This document shows, piece by piece, positions 22,500 to 35,200 of a stretch of DNA of 64,000 nt (its first letter is position 1; the number at the start of each line of letters is the position of its first letter). Both the position numbers and the translations under genes were made by a program. A model generated the notes under the pieces. It did not search any database, was not told the origin of the DNA, and saw nothing but the letters and a program-made list of their open reading frames with translations. Location: assembly GCF_958979055.1 (NCBI RefSeq), contig NC_084894.1, positions 23,467,616-23,531,615 on the forward strand, read 5' to 3'. The DNA is from Alnus glutinosa (taxonomy: Eukaryota > Streptophyta > Magnoliopsida > Fagales > Betulaceae).

Positions 22500-23390
22500 C
22501 TGAACTCGTGTTCTTGAAATTCAACTACCGACTAGTTGAATTTGGATTAAAAGTAGCTTCCACGAGAAACTCAGGTTATGTTAATCCATGCATGGGAGAG
22601 TCATGGTAAAAGAATGTCATGGAAAGAATTTTCTTCTTTACCTTGGAAAGAAATCTTGTGCTGCCTTATCTTTTGGTAAGAGACCCATGTATTTTGAAAA
22701 TGGGCTAAAGACGGTGGATGGGGAGGACCCAATCCATGGTAACCTTCCAATCCAGCACTCACCTCTGATAACTATAGCTGTAACTAGCTAGCAACTCAAT
22801 GCATAATTTAGGGGACTTTAACCATCCAAATTAAACTTCTCCAATTATCAAAGGTGAATATAAATTGGTCACATCTCCATTTACATCACATGGTAAACAA
22901 TGAAGACGGACCCGTATGAACAAAAACACACTCAGATAGTACAGTACAGCCATTGTGGGGGCAGTGATATTGAGACGACAACCTTGTATTTTGAACAATC
23001 GGAGTAGTTTTACATGGAAAACAATGGTTTCTCAAGCCTTTCATTTTCAGACTTGTCATCCAAACTAATCACCAGCTTGGAAATATCCAATTTTGTTTGA
23101 TTATTCCCTCCAAAATCAAACACAAATGCTCTACTCTTGCACTGTACTAGGCATGGACTGTGCAGCACTCCCATCGACCTTGACTTGCTCAGCCTCACCG
23201 TTGGCATTTTCACTGTCACCCCCGTCGGCTTCCTCCGAGCTAACAAACCCGATTAGCGCCAATACTTGAATCGGACCCCACTTTTGTTTCGCTAAAATAA
23301 CCAACTGATTTTGACCTTACCATTCGATCACCAACAGACGAACCAAAAGCTTCATGATCACTCCCATATTCTGCACCCGGAACACTGCGT
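22500..23390. other. Pack-MULE interior without firm identity
   Basis: At 22688-22740 the + strand reads [10 protein letters not shown], matching the galactosyltransferase motif that occurs inverted at 23398-23530. On the minus strand 23390-23145 two short frames ([20 protein letters not shown] and FVSSEEADGGDSENANGEAE) look like coding sequence of a further host gene that is not recognised. The rest is non-coding. Confidence 0.4.
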
Positions 23391-23396
23391 CCTATA

Positions 23397-23560
23397 ACAC
23401 GTGTTTTGCTCGATCACAGGCTTCCTACTCCAATCCTTTTTCAACCTGGGGTTGAAATGCAGAATCTTAGGTGGGTATTCCCCATCCACCGTCTTCAGCC
23501 TCTGCAACTCAACCAAGCATTTGGCCGTGATAGAAAATAGCTTCTGTTTTCACAAACCAA
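23397..23560 (-). pseudogene. Captured hydroxyproline O-galactosyltransferase (GALT) fragment
   Basis: The minus-strand frame reads [18 protein letters not shown], then [20 protein letters not shown], then TCYR. The GALT2-6 family of beta-1,3-galactosyltransferases, which start arabinogalactan glycan chains in the Golgi, carries the near-identical string [20 protein letters not shown] followed by NPRLKGDWS and [14 protein letters not shown]. Similarity stops right after TCYR. Only about 45 codons between the lectin and catalytic domains are present, so no enzyme can result. Confidence 0.75.
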
Positions 23561-23869
23561 AAGTCATTTTTTGCCCACTTTTCATGACTCTGTTCACCTC
23601 TGTTTTACAACATGAAAACAGAGGTGAAATACAGTGACGATGTTAATAGAAGAATTGGAGGCTTAAGTTAACTTTCATGTAGATAACTAGAGAGGGCGAC
23701 TCAGTTCAAAGAATGCTATTTATAGTAAGAGTTCACCTTCAAAGCAGCCAAGTTCTTCGAGACGGGGTGAAAAGTTGCTGCATGTTAGGCCTTGGAAACT
23801 TCAATGGCGATGAGCTTCTTTCATGGTGCCTCAAAAGACCCTTCATCGAAAGGCTACCGCCGTCTTCAT

Positions 23870-24095
23870 CAACATTGGTCACTCTCGAAACCACTGAAGC
23901 ATTCGCTGGGATGGAGAACTTGGGCGGCCATGGCAATCCAATTGGCAACAAAGTGCCGCGTGGCCTTCCTGCTCCCCTCTCTTCGCCACGCCTTGATGCT
24001 TCCGTCGGCCGAACCAATGAAGACTAGGCCGTTGAGCCGGCCACCACAGAGTTGACGGCGTCGTTTAGATTGAGAAGCTCCATAAAGGAACCCCA
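23870..24095 (-). pseudogene. Captured WD40-repeat fragment (JINGUBANG-like)
   Basis: The minus strand shows NLNDAVNSVVAG in one frame (near 24075-24040) and, after a small frame change, NGLVFIGSADGSIKAWRREG (24030-23965) with KATRHFV following. This is one WD40 blade of the JINGUBANG type (DAVNxVVxGxDGLVFTGSAD and so on). It is joined directly to the CBF/DREB1 piece, on the same strand and downstream of it. Confidence 0.6.
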
Positions 24096-24129
24096 CCTGA
24101 GCTTTCCATGTCATCCGGCCAGTCCACGC

Positions 24130-24404
24130 CCTTCTTATCTCACCCGCGTCAGTCGAAGCTGGCAGGTGCACACTCCATGCCGAGTCGGCCAAGTTGAGAC
24201 ACGCAGAGGTTCTCCTAAGGGCCAAAGCCGCCACGTCTCCTTGAATTTCTTCCTGCCCGCGTGCCTCTTGGGCATGCTGGAAGCTAGGAGAACTACTTCT
24301 TCATCCGAGCGAGTAGAGGTGCCGGCAAATGAAGAAGTACCCTCCAGCTTCTCGGAGGCAGACCCAAATGGATGAGGGTCCGAGTATCGACTGAAGATAT
24401 CCAT
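24130..24404 (-). pseudogene. Captured CBF/DREB1 transcription factor fragment, AP2 core deleted
   Basis: An ATG at 24404 (minus strand) opens MDIFSRYSDPHPFGS and leads to the DREB1 signature PKRHAGRKKFKET (24275-24237), the CBF form of PKKPAGRKKFRETRHP. The frame then jumps. The next recognisable piece is DVAALALRRTSACLNLADSA followed by WSVHLPASTDAGEI (24240-24135), which is the end of the AP2 domain plus the second CBF signature region. The DNA-contacting middle of AP2 (YRGVRxR to the WLG region) is absent. The capture therefore kept both ends of a CBF gene and lost the binding core. Confidence 0.82.
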
Positions 24405-24809
24405 CTGAAGAAAAGTTGTAGGAGACCGGCCGGGAACAATTGTTTCGAGGAGAAGAAAGGTTGTTGAAAAACAAGAATCAAAACAACGGGAGGAATTTCA
24501 AACACAAGGAGAGGGGCATTTTCGGACCTTTCAGTTAAAAGAGTCATGTGCGCGGCACATGACTCACTTTTCGTCAACTTAGACGGCACAAACTAACGGA
24601 GGGGGCTAAAAAACAAGCATTTGGTTGTTTGAGGGGCCGAAATCCAAGCTTTGGTAGTTTGGGGTGCCATCCGGAGAATTGATGGTAGTTGAGGGGGCTA
24701 AATTGTATTTTTCCCTTTCCTTTTCCTTTTGATATTAGCATGTTCACAACTATGTTATAGATATATGTATCCTATTCTTTGATCTGGTGGTTTGATACTT
24801 TAAATAGTT

Positions 24810-27140
24810 ATGAATCCTACTTTTTCTGGGTTGCCTGATTTCAATAACGATGTCTTGCTCGATGATGACCATGCCATTTCACCCAATTCCAATCAATACC
24901 CTGATCTTTTAAATGACTACGAATTCAATTTGCCCTCCCCGGACCTTACGTTCCTTGAAAGCTCATTGCTTTCACCTGGCCTGGGTCACACTGATTTCGC
25001 TCCGCCCATAACTGTGGCCCCAGCAGCAGAGCCATATGCTCCGTCCGCTGGCAATAGCATGAGCACACCGTCTGTGGGTACGAGGCCGGGGGGAGACTCG
25101 TCCTCGGACGACAGCGAGTTCTCAGAAACGGTTCTCAAGTACATAAGCCAGATACTTATGGAAGAGAACATAGAGGACAAGCCCTACCTGTTTTACGACC
25201 ATTTGGGTCTCCAAGTCACCGAGAAATCGTTCTATGATGCTCTCGGTCAGAAATACCCTCCTTCCTCCAATCTACACCATGAAGAACCAGCCTATATCAA
25301 TCTCAACTTGGGGAGCCCTGATGATGTTTTTTCTGCAAGCAGTGGTGGTGATTATGGTGTTAGTAGGTTTTCTAGCACTAGAAATAGCACTGATCTACAG
25401 TGGGTCAGTGATGTTTTCCAGCCCAATTTGCAGCCCGCCAATGGATCACAGTTTTTAGCCAATTAGTCGAACGGCGTGACTAACATCGGTGATGGCATGG
25501 AGCTCTCGGCTCAGAACATTTTTACTGATAGTGAATCTGCGTTGCTATTTTGGAGAGGGTTAGAGGAAGCTAGTAAGTTCCTTCCTAGGGGCAATCAGTT
25601 AGTTATTGATTTGGGGACTAGCATGGTATCACCAGAGTTGAAGGGAGGGGATCAAAAGGTGGAACTCAAGGGGGAGAAGGGTGAGAGAGAGATTTCACCG
25701 GATGGGTTGAGGGGAAGGAAGAATCATGAGAGGGAAGATGAAGATGTAGATGTAGAAGAAGGGAGGAGTAATAAGCAGTCTGTGGTTTATGTGGAAGAGA
25801 GTGAATTAACAGGAATGTTTGATAAGGTGTTGCTTTCCACCGAAGCACTTTCTCTGGTATGCGGTAACATTGACAATGAACCGGTGCAGAATAAAGCAAG
25901 CAAGGCCTCACAGCCAAATGGGCAGCCGCAAGGAGGTAATGGTGGGAAGAGTCGTGCTATGAAACAGGGACAAAAGAAGGAAACGGTTGACTTGAGGACA
26001 CTTTTGATTCTATGTGCACAAGCTGTCTCAGCAGGTGACAATAGAACTGCAAATGAGTTACTGAATCAGATTAGGCAGCACTCTTCTCCTTATGGTGAAG
26101 GGTCTCAGAGGTTGGCCCATTTCTTTGCTAATGGCCTTGAGGCACGCTTGGCTGGCACTGGCACTGGCACTGGAACTGGAACTCAAATTTTCTATAGTTC
26201 CTTAATTTCCAAAAGGATCTCAGCTACTGAAATGTTGAAAACTCACAAAGTTCATATTTCAGCCTCCCCTTTCAGGAGGGCCTCACTATTCTTTACTACC
26301 AAAATGATTAATAAAGTAGCAGAGAAAGCAACAAGTCTTCATATTATAGACTTCGGTATCAAATATGGTTTCCATTGGCCACTTCTGATCTATAACCTCT
26401 CAAAAAGAGCTGGAGGACCTCCCAAGCTACGTATTACAGGGATAGAGTTTCCCCAACCTGGATTCCGTCCAACAGAGCGTATTGAGGAGACTGGTCATCG
26501 ATTGGCTAAGTATTGTGAGCGGTTTAATGTTCCTTTTGAGTATCATGCTCTAGCATCGCAAAATTGGGAGACCATCCAAATTGAAGACCTCAAGATTGAT
26601 AGGAATGAGTTGATTGCTGTGAACTGTACATACTGGTTTAAGAACCTACTTGATGAGACAGTTGAAGAGACCTGTCCACGGAATGCGATTTTGAATTTAA
26701 TCAAGAGGATAAATCCTGACATTTTTGTCCATTCTATTATTAATGGAATCTATAATGGACCATTCTTTGTCACACGGTTCCGAGAAGCGCTCTTTCACTT
26801 CTCTGCATTGCATGACATATTTGATGTTACTTTACCCCGTGAGAGCCAAGAGATGTTGATGTTTGAGAGAGAGATCTATGGGAGGCATGTTATGAATGTT
26901 GTAGCATGTGAGGGCTTGGAGAGGTTTGAGAGGCCTGAGACTTACAAGCAGTGGTAGCTCCGGACTATAAGGGCTGGTTTCAGGCAGCTCCCATTGGACC
27001 AAGAGATGATGACCTTTTTCAAGTCTAAGTTGATGGAATGGTACCACGAGAATTTTGTACTTGATGAAGACAAACATTGGATGCTTCTGGGATGGAAGGG
27101 CCGTATTCTCTTTGCTTGCTCTTGTTGGGTGCCGAATTAG
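24810..27140 (+). pseudogene. GRAS gene B, SCL14/LISCL type, two nonsense codons
   Basis: The frame is collinear with gene D from MNPTFSGLPDFNND to VPN without a frameshift. It is broken by two TAG codons, at 25464-25466 and 26955-26957, both where the other copies have CAG (Gln). LHRI (VDLRTLLILCAQAV), the VHIID core (LHIIDFGIKYGFHWP), PFYRE and the SAW end are otherwise recognisable. Its leader is split by the Pack-MULE. The Gly-Thr repeat has five units. The low number of lesions suggests recent loss of function. Confidence 0.93.
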
Positions 27141-28225
27141 GATGTTTGTGGAAACTGAAACTGTTGTCCTTGTTTAATTTTCAATGTTTTTTTTCTGTTA
27201 TGTATGCTTATCATCTTGAACTTTCAACTGGTGTTTTTATAAATGGTGGTAGAACTATGGATTGGATAAAAGACTTGGAACAAACTGCAAAGCCTTTTGA
27301 AGTGAAATATGTTTGATATTCCCCTCCCCAAAATGATTTTTGATTCTTCATTATTAGTTGTTTAATGTTTTAACTAAATTTTGGTGTATGGTTTGGATTA
27401 ATATGGGGAATGATTTTGGGAGATTGAAGTTGATTTTTGGTTGTGGGTTTTATCATGGCCGGTATGGGCAAAATTTTGTGGTGGTTGAGTTTCTTCGAAG
27501 AATTTGGGTCTTTCGAAAGAAGGATTGGCTGAAATGGGGGAGGATGATTTCTAGAATTTCTTTGTATGATTGATTTGATTCAATGAGAGGTGGCTTCGTA
27601 CTCTTAAATAATAATAATAATAAAAAAAATATAAAAAGACAATTTTTATTCAATAAACGTCAAAATTACAAAATTTCAAAATTGTAGCCCTTTAAATAAG
27701 CTTTTCAACAATATTGAGTTTGTCTCTACTTGACGTGGAAATCAGAAAATATATATGAATTTTTTAAGTAAAACGAGTATGATAAGAACCGAATCAAAAC
27801 TGGCATGCATCAGGTCCTTCCTCTCTAAACAACGTGGAACTTCTTTCATCTTCTCCTTTTTTATTTATTTTTTAATAAGCCTCTTTTCTAAAGAGAAATG
27901 ATTGATTTTTTTCTTTAGTCATTTTCACATCCTTTTATTTTTTTTAAATTATCATTAGATATATGGGATCTATGTTGTCCTTCTCTCATCTTCCTATTTT
28001 TTTAAAATCCCTATTATATCTATGTTGTAGTGAAGTATTTGACTACTGATCGGGTTCAAAAGAAAAATCCAACCAAGAAGAACACCAAAAGGAAAAAACC
28101 CAATTTGGTTTGCATACGATTTTTATTTATTTTTTTATTTTTTTCTCTCAATTGAATGAGACACAAGGCAACTAAAACGTTGGCAAATAGAATGACAAAA
28201 TGAAACCCCCAAAGGTGACGCACTG

Positions 28226-28276
<51 letters not shown>

Positions 28277-28964
28277 CAGAATCTATGGTGAGGAGATCTG
28301 CAAACTATTAAAAGACAATAAAATAGAAGAAAAAAAAATTACAAGACCATCGAATTGAACATTGGCATTAACTTATAGGTTTGATGTCATCAAAAATCAC
28401 CACTTATCCCGAAAATGTAAGCTTATAAAAAAAAAGTAAAATAAATTATTTAATTAATACTTTAACACATTAATTGTACGTAAATGGATCATACATGCTG
28501 GATTCTTCGGAGAAAGAAGAAAGTTCTAGCTACCTCTGTGTCTACCAATCTTGACATCACCGTTTTCCCCTCACAATAGTTTCCAGGTAGATGCAATAAT
28601 GCCAGGATGATTGGAAGTATTTAAGTATGAATGTATGATGAATTTTGTTCAAAATTTCAGCAGCCCTAGATGTTCGTAAATGTTGAAATTCGAAATTTTG
28701 GCTGTTCCATTTCTATATCAGTTCCTCAGAGTTGGGCAATCCCAAACTCAACAAACCAGAACTTTGCTTAACATGTTTGTTGATTTTTGAGAAGAATCTC
28801 AGTAGCTGATATTAACTTGAACACATGTGAGAAAGACAAACACATTTATGGAAAACACAAAAGAATTCATGAGAATAGTATTATAAAAAGAAAACTAAAG
28901 GAAATGTGATTCTTTGTACAGCTTGGGGTTTAAATGGGGTTCTGGTTTGGTGTCTGCAATTTTG
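27141..28964. repeat. 3' flank of gene B, duplicated after D and E
   Basis: There is no gene. 27141-27600 matches 45087-45560 and, less closely, 50940-51240; 27620-28230 matches 45780-46375. 28680-28960 matches 52185-52460. A T tract of about 35 nt lies at 28238-28273. Short open frames here (27077-27316, 27358-27573) overlap the gene end or lack any domain. Confidence 0.75.
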
Positions 28965-30764
28965 GGGGTTTTGTTGTGTTAAGGATAGAAATTATTTGTG
29001 ATAAAATGTTGATTTGAATTTTCTAAATCAAAAAATTTAAATGATGTGCTAACTATAGCTTAAGGGGAATCAACCCTAATTTAAGGGATGTAAAGCTTTA
29101 TAAATAGAGTCATGTACTTACATTAAATATAGAGGAAAATAGAGCCTATAAAACTTTAACGAATGAATGTAAATTATAGGTTGAACCACCTTAATCTATG
29201 TCTTTCTCTCTATATATCATTATTAGTTTATGAATGTACAGTTTTCGGTACGGTATAAATGACATGTTTCTTTGATGTTTTTCACCCTCCCACGATCATT
29301 GTAAAACAACTAAAACTAAGAGACCCTTCCGGGGGTCTTACTTCGATGCCTAAATTAGCTTATGAGAAAAAAAAATATATATGTTTAATGCATAAAATAA
29401 CCAGTCCTTTTTTTTTTTTTTTTTTTTTTTATTACTTAAGGTGGAGTCAAACTTGAATTAGGTTTACTATTCCCACTTATACTAAGAGTGCTTGGAATTT
29501 GATTTGTTTTGGGAGTCCTATTCCCATTCAACTGGGAGTTGAACTGTTGACCAGATTCTTCAAAGAATCCTTATTGAACCAGAGTTGAGGCTACTACCCC
29601 AATTCAACTTGGAGTAGAATTATTCCGAATAGTTTCTATATATTAAGGGAAATGATTTTTCTATATTACATTATCATACATTAATCTTATGCCGAGACAC
29701 ATAGAGTGTGTGACTTATGCATGTAGGTCTCATATACATGAGTTTCACATTCAATGTGTCTTGATATAAGATTTATGTAGATAATATGATGTATAAATAA
29801 CACATCCCATATATTAATTCCCTAGGCGGGTTTGTATAAAAGTTAAAGTTGCTTTAGTTTTTCTAGAGTTTTCTTTATAAAGATTTTCGTTGTTGAAAAT
29901 GAAAGTTTCTCATTCATAAATAATAATAATAATAAAAAAACCCACTTTAACACTTAAAGGCCATATTGGCATTATCATGGGCCTCATAAACCACTTTTCC
30001 ATCCACCACCATTTTTCAACAATTCTTTTTGTCATTTTTAAGAATATCTTTCGTTATTGAAAGAAACATTTAACTTTGGACATTACACCAACATATAGAA
30101 GTGGAGCCTCGTTTGTTAATATTTTTAAAAGGCTGATATTTATTTTTTATTTTTAAATTTTTTTTTATGTGATATAAATGTAAAAGCATTTTCACATTGA
30201 ATTGTTCAAAATTTCTCTAAATTTAACTTTAAAAGTATACTTTAGTTGATTTAGTTTAGCCACTCTTCAAAATTACTAAACATCAAACTCTCTAAATATT
30301 TATCTACTTTAACTAAATATTCAATTTTATTGATAAAATCAACTTTTGAACTCTTTGCACTAAATATTTACTTTAGTTGAGAGGAAAGAATAAAAAATAT
30401 GAAAGAAAAAGAACATTAAAAGAAAAAAAAAATCTTTAGCTTTCACTTTTGGACTCTTTGCATTTAGAAAGCATTACCTACAAAAGTTAAATTTAACATT
30501 AAGTAGAGAGTTTGTTAAATGGTGTATTTTGTAAGTTTTATTAAAATTGTAGAGAAAAGTTAGAGGTAAAAAATTCGAGAAATGCTAGAGATACCAAATA
30601 TTTTACCAAAAAATGGGTACCAAGATAATATGGAGCTTATTTATTGGTATCCATAGCATTTCTTTTTATTAATTGTTTTGATCATCTCCAATGAATTGAA
30701 TAAGCTTCACTTCATCTTGGTACCCGTCTGTTGGTAAAAAATTTGGTACCTCTAGCATTTCTAA
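28965..30764. repeat. Second copy of the 1.7-kb block, with MITE
   Basis: 29032-30764 repeats 1-1757, including the foldback MITE at 30586-30764. It shows the intact target of the MULE found at 1760: here CATTTCTAAAAAAATTAAG continues unbroken. About 28965-29830 is missing from the related unit near 52470, so it is a segment gained or lost in part of the array. It contains a TATAAATAGAG word and could be an old LTR, but no terminal pair was found. Confidence 0.8.
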
Positions 30765-31902
30765 AAAAATTAAGTATAAGAGCACTCACAATGAGCTCCT
30801 TATATTTGATTTTTTCTTTAAATTTTTAACAAAATCTATAAAAACTACTAGCATTTTAGAAACTCTTTATTAAATGTTAAGTTTAACATTTGTCAATAAC
30901 CTTCTTTACATTCGAAGAGTCAAAAAAGTGAATATTATATTTTTAAAATATATATATATATATTGCATTGAATGCTTAAAACATTTGGTTTGAATTGAAT
31001 TTAATGCATCGAATGTTTTTGGCAGTTAACTTTATCAATAAAAAATAATATTTATTTGATAAAAAAACATCTAGAGAATTTGTTGTTTAATAATAGTTTT
31101 AAAAAGTGACTAGCTATGTGTTTCATATTTAAAATTATTTGTTAATATTTTTATTTTAAAAAGAGAAAAGAAAATTAGTGTTACCAAATAAGTAACAATA
31201 CTTCTAGAAGAGTTAATAATGCTACTTTTCAAACTATTTTATCAAAATTATTTTACACCAATAATAGATCACCTAAATTAGTTTGAAGAGTAAAAGCATG
31301 TTTTGGTAAGAATTTTTTTTTTAAAAAAAATTTTCAAATACTGTTTAGCAAATATAAAATTCTACTAAGATTTTATCCAATTTTTTTTTCTAATTTTCTC
31401 TCAAATTTTTTAAACTATTTAAACATAATTTTAAAAAAACAAATTATTTTAATTTTAAAAAATCGTAGACATCCAAACTAGTCCCCAACCTTTTATAATT
31501 GTCTTGGCACATCGCTTAATGCCACTCACGACTCACGAGACTCCTCCCTCTTCAGTCAACCGACAACCCTGAAGGCTGACGTTATTCGGATCAACGTACT
31601 CTATAGTCTATGCCTCTATGGTTAATTAATATTTTTGTACTTATTATTTTATCTATTTAATTGAATCATAATAATTTAGATTTCAACTACTCCGAGGGTT
31701 GTTTATGAATGGCAAGCCGCATGTAGAAGGTGAGAATTGCCTTGGACAGAGCTGAGTGCCCCTATCAATAATCTCATCAGTTTCAGTTCCATCTCTCTGA
31801 CTCTGAGAGTTCTCTGCTACTTCTCTTAGGTAAACCTGTTTGCTTCTCGCGGAGAAACCGATGGATATCTGAGGTTCACAACTATGTTTATATCCTAGTC
31901 TT
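30765..31902. repeat. Upstream block and leader of gene C
   Basis: Matches 46691-47840 upstream of gene E. It contains AT-rich sequence, then the GRAS leader (TTATTCGGATCAACG near 31581, CTTCTCGCGGAGAAACCGAT near 31843). The copia element interrupts the leader at AGTCTT (31897-31902). No gene is present. Confidence 0.8.
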
Positions 31903-32212
31903 CATTACGATTATACCCTTCACCACGTAAGCTTGACAGATGGATTAATTGTATAAAAGGAAAGCCTCGTGGACTCATGGATTGGGTACGCCATCATCCA
32001 GAAGATGCTAGAAGATGCTCTTTGCTAGAATTCTGTAGAAGCTTCTTTTTGTTGGTGTTTTGTTAGCTAATTTGTATAGATTCTTTTTCTGTTATTGCCC
32101 ATTTCTATTCTCTACGGTTGTATTCATTTCATTTTCCTGTACATCATTCTTTCTATATATTTGTACTCAGATCAATGAAATATACAAGAATCATTTTTCA
32201 CTCAATATTTCA
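31903..32212 (+). repeat. 5' LTR of the copia element
   Basis: About 310 bp, ending ATATTTCA, paired with the 3' LTR at 36553-36851. It contains TATAAAAGG near 31953. A 10-bp duplicated stretch near 32008 is the main length difference between the two LTRs. Confidence 0.9.
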
Positions 32213-32214
32213 CA

Positions 32215-32226
32215 TGGTATCAGAGC
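32215..32226 (+). other. Primer binding site of the copia element
   Basis: TGGTATCAGAGC directly follows the 5' LTR. It is the standard site complementary to the initiator methionine tRNA in plant copia elements. Confidence 0.9.
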
Positions 32227-35200
32227 ATTTTTTTTTTCCCTGCTTCCTCATGGCTTCAGACGTTCCTTCTTCTTCTTCCTTCCATGAGGATCCTTCAAGT
32301 CCCTACTATCTCCATAATGGTGATAACCCAGGCACTATCCTCGTTTCTCAACCTTTGGATGGTGAGAACTATCAAACATGGAGTAGATCCATGATTATGG
32401 CTATTACGGCTAAGAACAAGTTGGGCTTTCTGGATGGCTCACTCGGGAAACCTTTGGATGACTCCAGTCCAGAATCTCGTGCCTGGATTCACTGCAACAC
32501 AATGGTCCTTTCATGGATCTTCAATTATGTCTCCAAAGAAATAGCCTCTAGTGTCATCTACATCGACACTGCTACTGATGTTTGGATCGACTTAAAAGAA
32601 CGGTTTTCCCAGAAAAATGGTCCATGCATTTATCAGCTCCAAAAATCCCTTTCTTCTCTTTCTCAAGAGAATCTCTACGTGGGAACTTACTTCACCAGAA
32701 TCAAGTCTCTATGGGACGAGCTAAGCAATTATCGCCCAATACCTGTTTGTTCTTGTGGCTCAATGAAAACCATTCATGATTACTTCCATCATGAATACGT
32801 TTTTTAGTTTCTTATGGGATTAAATGACACTTTCTCTCACATAAGGGGTCAGATTTTACTCATTGATCCCCTTCCTCCCAACAACAAAGTGTTTTCCTTT
32901 GTTCTTCAAGAAGAACGCCAACGTGAAGCTTCTGCTTCCGTTGGTTATTTTAATCACACCTCTGCTGCTCTGTTGAGTAAGGTTCCTACTACTGCTTCTC
33001 CATTTCAAGCTAGTTCTACAAAATCTCCAACCATGTGCAAGGACAAGCCTCTCTGCAGTCATTGTGGACTTCTTGGCCACACTGTGGAGAAGTGCTACAG
33101 ACTTCATGGGTTCCCCCCTGGTTTTAAGTTTACCAAAAACAAAGGTGGTGGTACTCACTTGGTCAATCAAGTTCAGGATTTTGAGACATCTCATTCACCT
33201 CTTTCCATCACACCTGAACAATGTCAACAACTCTTGGCCTTGTTCAAACGGTCTCCTCCGAGTCTTCTGCCAACCAAGTAGGTACCTCCCTCCACCAGGA
33301 TCATCTTTTTTCAAAGATGCAAGGTAACCTTCTTCCTTCTCTTCGTCATTGTCTAAATAATAAACACTCTGTTTTTTATTCATCTCATTCTTTTAAGATT
33401 GCTTCCACAAATGCTCATAGAAATTCTTGGATCATAGATACTGGTGCTACAGATCATATGGTTGGATCCATTCATTTTTTAACTACAATCACAGCCACTG
33501 TTTCTTCCCATGTCAATTTACCTAATGGTCAAAAAGCCTTGGTTACACACATTGGCACTGTTCAAATTTCTGCCACTTTGGTTTTAACTAACGTGCTTTG
33601 TGTACCATCATTTACATTCAATCTTCTTTCTGTCAGTAAATTACTTACTTCCCATTCTTGTTGTCTTATCTTCCTTCATCAACATTGTTTTATCTAGAAT
33701 CTGGTCAGCTGGGGGACGATTGGAGTGGGTGAAGAACGAGATGATCTTTTTTATTTGATGCAGAATGATCCTTCAGTCCATGTTCCTTCTGTTTTTTCTG
33801 CACTTTCAATTAACAATGTATCTGATGATATTTGGCACTATCGTTTAGGCCATTTATCTTCATCTAGACTTGCTCTTTTACATAAATATGTTCCTGCTAT
33901 TTCTGTTAATCCAGACCGCATATGTACTGTTTGTCCTCTTTCTAAACAGAAACGTCTTCCATTCTCTGATAGCCATTCTGTTAGCCATTTTATTTTTGAG
34001 TTAATTTACTGTGACATATGGGGTCCTTTCTCTGTTAAATCCACAAATGGTTCTCAATACTTTCTCACAATTGTTGATGATCATAGTCGATATACTTGGG
34101 TGTTTCTTATGCATCATAAATCACAAACCCGGTTTATCCTTCAATCATTTTTTACTTTTGTTGAAACACAATTTAAGACTCACATCAAATGTTTACGAAC
34201 TGACAATGGAATTGAATTCCTTATGCCTGATTTTTATGCTTCTAAAGGGGTTAGTCACCAACGTACTTGTGTGGAAACCCCACAACAAAATGCTGTGGTC
34301 GAACGTAAACACCAACACTTACTTAATATCGCTCGGTCTCTAAGATTCCAAGCCAACCTTTCATTATTTTTTTGGGGTGATTGTGTACTCACTGCCACTC
34401 ATCTCATCAACCGCATTCCTACCCCTCTTCTCTCTAACAAGTCCTCTTTTGAGGTCTTATTCCATAAACTTCCTACTTATAATCATTTGCATGTTTTTGG
34501 CTGTTTATGCTATGCTTCTTCTTCAATCTAGAACCAAATTTGATTCTAGAGCCATCCCTTGCATTATGATCGGCTACCCCTCTAGTGTTAAAGGTTATAC
34601 ACTTTTTAACCTTCACACTAAATCTATCTTTATTTCACGCAATGTTATTTTTCATGAGCATGTTTTTCCTTATGCTTCTAATCTTTTGAATCCTACAACT
34701 GATGGTTGTTTTGTTATTCCTAATTCCATTCCTGATGTTAATTTGCCTAATTTTGTTCCTGCTTCTATTCCTGATCCTGTTTCCATTCCCCAACCTTCCA
34801 CTAATCTTCGAAGATCTTCTAGACTTCGAAACCCTCTTTATTTGCAGGGTTTTCACTGTCAGCTGGCTAACTCTTCTCCCCACTTTCATTCTCCCTCTTC
34901 TGCCAATTCTGCTGTCTCCTCAGGTACACCATATCCTATCTCTTCCTACCTTTCTTATAATAAACTCTCTAAAGCTCACAATTTTTTTAGCTTGTCTGTT
35001 TCTTCTGTTTTTGAGCCTCAATTCTTTCATCAAGCCGTCAAATATCCCCATTGGCGAGAGGCTATGCAGGCTGAAATCTCTACTCTCGAGGAAAATCAAA
35101 CTTGGACCTTGGTTGATCTTCCTCCCAATAAGACCCCCATCGGTTGCAAATGGGTTTACAATGTCAAATTCAACTCCAATGGGCAGATCGAAAGGTATAA

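Larger units (their letters stand above)
21421..24724. mobile_element. Chimeric Pack-MULE carrying five host gene fragments
   Basis: Element 21430-24715 (3286 bp) starts GGGAAAAATATAATTTAG and ends with the complement of GGGAAAAATACAATTTAG. The inverted repeats extend about 136 bp, to the word GCCGTCT on each side. The flanks TTTCTTTTT (21421-21429) and TTTCCTTTT (24716-24724) form a 9-bp target duplication with one mismatch. The uninterrupted site is visible in copies A (11053-11075) and F. There is no transposase. Instead the interior holds pieces of at least five host genes on both strands, listed separately. Long Mutator-type ends, a 9-bp duplication and captured host exons define a Pack-MULE. 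It splits the leader of gene B 94 bp before its ATG. Confidence 0.9.

Noticed and set aside
28965-29830. Solo LTR
   Set aside because: There is LTR-like composition and presence/absence between units, but no readable terminal pair or target duplication.
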